Of a stretch of DNA of 64,000 bases, positions 63,348 through 64,000 are shown in pieces. This DNA comes from Alloalcanivorax marinus. GTDB lineage: Bacteria > Pseudomonadota > Gammaproteobacteria > Pseudomonadales > Alcanivoracaceae. How positions within the stretch are numbered: position 1 is the first letter of the stretch; the number at the start of each line of letters is the position of its first letter. The position numbers were made by a program, and so were the translations under genes. The DNA is taken from NCBI RefSeq assembly GCF_016785095.1, contig NZ_JAEKJB010000002.1, positions 248,001 through 312,000 on the forward strand, given 5' to 3'. Below the pieces are notes generated by a model. That model was not told the DNA's origin. It did no database searches and saw only the letters and a list, made by a program, of their open reading frames with translations.

Positions 63348-63370
63348 GTAGGAGCGACTTTAGTCGCGAT
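63348..63370. repeat. REP-like repeat (single copy)
   Basis: GTAGGAGCGACTTTAGTCGC followed by GAT, between the lipase and AdeT-like genes. Same family as the copies at 60813 and 62147. Confidence 0.75.
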
Positions 63371-63381
63371 AGTCCGCCGGC

Positions 63382-64000
63382 CTAGAAGCTGTAATTCTTC
63401 AGCCGGTTGGCTTGCTGCCGGTAGAGACTCACCGGGTCGGTGCTCCACAGATCGTGCAGGCCGAGCACCTGGTTGACCTCGTCCAGGTGATTCATGCGGT
63501 AGTCATCGCGGATCACCATGCCCAGATGGCTGGAACAGCTGCTCACCAGGCCATCGTTGGGCTCGCCCAGGAACACGATGGACGTGGCCGCCAGGAACGG
63601 GTCGGACGGGTCGAGAACATTGGTAAGGGTCTTGGCGCCGCTCCAGGAGAAGTAGGAAACGCCGTTGGCGGCCTGCCGGGGCGCGTCGCCGCAGTAGCGG
63701 GCCGGTATGCCCTCCGGATACCGCTGGTTGAAGGCCACCGTATCGGCGGTGGTGAGCGCCTTGAGCGCGGCCAGGATGTCCTGCTCGTTGCCGCCGCCGG
63801 AGAACAGGTCGATAAGCCCGGCCAGGGCGTTGCCCAGGTAGCCGATCAGGTTGCCGGAGAAGGGCACGTTATCAACCACGCCCTGCAGCACGTCCGCCAG
63901 CCGGGCGCCCCAGTTGACGCCGCCGACGCTGGTCACCGAGGCCACGTACTCAGGGTACACCGAGGCCACGTAGCGGGTGGTGGGGCCGCCGTGGCTGTGG
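63382..64000 (-). CDS. Family I triacylglycerol lipase (N-terminus beyond window)
   Basis: C-terminal part of a secreted lipase, about 206 residues visible. It starts within the nucleophile elbow HSHGGPTTRYVASVYPEYV (catalytic Ser in G-H-S-H-G). The catalytic Asp is expected in DPSDPFLAATS or NDGLVSSCSSHLG and the His in DDYRMNHLDEVNQVLGL; the ending QQANRLKNYSF matches Pseudomonas-type family I.1/I.2 lipases. The Cys pair (RYCGD, SSCSSH) fits the conserved disulfide. Such enzymes leave the cell by type II secretion and need the Lif foldase, which is not encoded just downstream here. Confidence 0.9.
   Translation of the reverse strand, partial: HSHGGPTTRYVASVYPEYVASVTSVGGVNWGARLADVLQGVVDNVPFSGNLIGYLGNALAGLIDLFSGGGNEQDILAALKALTTADTVAFNQRYPEGIPARYCGDAPRQAANGVSYFSWSGAKTLTNVLDPSDPFLAATSIVFLGEPNDGLVSSCSSHLGMVIRDDYRMNHLDEVNQVLGLHDLWSTDPVSLYRQQANRLKNYSF

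Overview
The window is a high-GC gammaproteobacterial chromosome segment. The Pseudomonas-type lipase, the AdeT-like periplasmic protein, the GlyGly-CTERM surface proteins, the heme-ligand-less bacterioferritin and the marine-style sulfated exopolysaccharide locus together suggest an oil-degrading marine lineage such as Alcanivorax/Alloalcanivorax. That placement is an inference from protein character, not from a marker gene. No tRNA, rRNA, CRISPR array or intact insertion sequence was seen.

Layout. (1) 1-2.9 kb, minus strand: two tandem paralogous secreted proteins with GlyGly-CTERM tails; the first runs off the left edge. (2) 3.0-10.6 kb, minus strand: one tightly packed operon encoding an aromatic-hydroxylase/esterase fusion, a complete Liv-type ABC importer (binding protein, two ATPases, two permeases) and a distal TetR regulator. 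A perfect 18-bp palindrome lies just upstream of the first gene. This looks like a self-regulated uptake-and-attack system for an ester-containing, probably aromatic, substrate. (3) 10.6-11.4 kb: long regulatory gap with a perfect CRP/Vfr box and an orphan minus-strand terminator. (4) 11.4-33.2 kb, plus strand: a Wzx/Wzy exopolysaccharide or capsule locus led by an RfaH-like antiterminator and an exact 12-base ops element. It encodes Ugd, Wzi, Wza, Wzb, Wzc, WecB, WecC, a sulfotransferase, Wzy, glycosyltransferases, acetyltransferases, a two-domain oxidoreductase, a heparinase-like lyase, a GT4-phosphoglycosyl-transferase fusion, PglD and Wzx. The middle (about 16.7-25 kb) is clearly AT-richer than its surroundings. 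(5) 33.8-37.1 kb: an interruption holding a beta-CASP metallo-hydrolase, a Phd/VapC-type toxin-antitoxin pair and an Rpn-type nuclease. (6) 37.2-42.7 kb: the locus resumes with PglE-like aminotransferase, O-antigen ligase-like protein, PglF/WbpM-like dehydratase, VanZ-like protein and an orphan protein. With PglD these complete a UDP-N,N'-diacetylbacillosamine pathway. (7) 42.8-43.3 kb: bacterioferritin with a clean terminator. (8) 43.7-55.4 kb: cellulose operon bcsP-like, bcsQ, a fused bcsAB, bcsC, bcsD, bcsZ, behind a second perfect CRP/Vfr box. (9) 55.5-60.8 kb: sugar-nucleotide supply genes galU, a catalytically degenerate Ugd paralogue, pgi and an AlgC-type mutase. (10) 61-64 kb: acyl-CoA dehydrogenase behind a perfect palindrome, an AdeT-like binding protein and a truncated family I lipase.

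The genes from 11 to 61 kb form an extended extracellular-matrix region: precursor synthesis (mutase, Pgi, GalU, Ugd) feeds cellulose export and a Wzy-dependent acidic, sulfated heteropolysaccharide. Both polymer systems have a CRP box upstream, cellulose synthase carries an intact c-di-GMP-binding PilZ domain, and the heteropolysaccharide operon appears controlled by ops/RfaH antitermination. A family of palindromic REP-like repeats is scattered between the operons.
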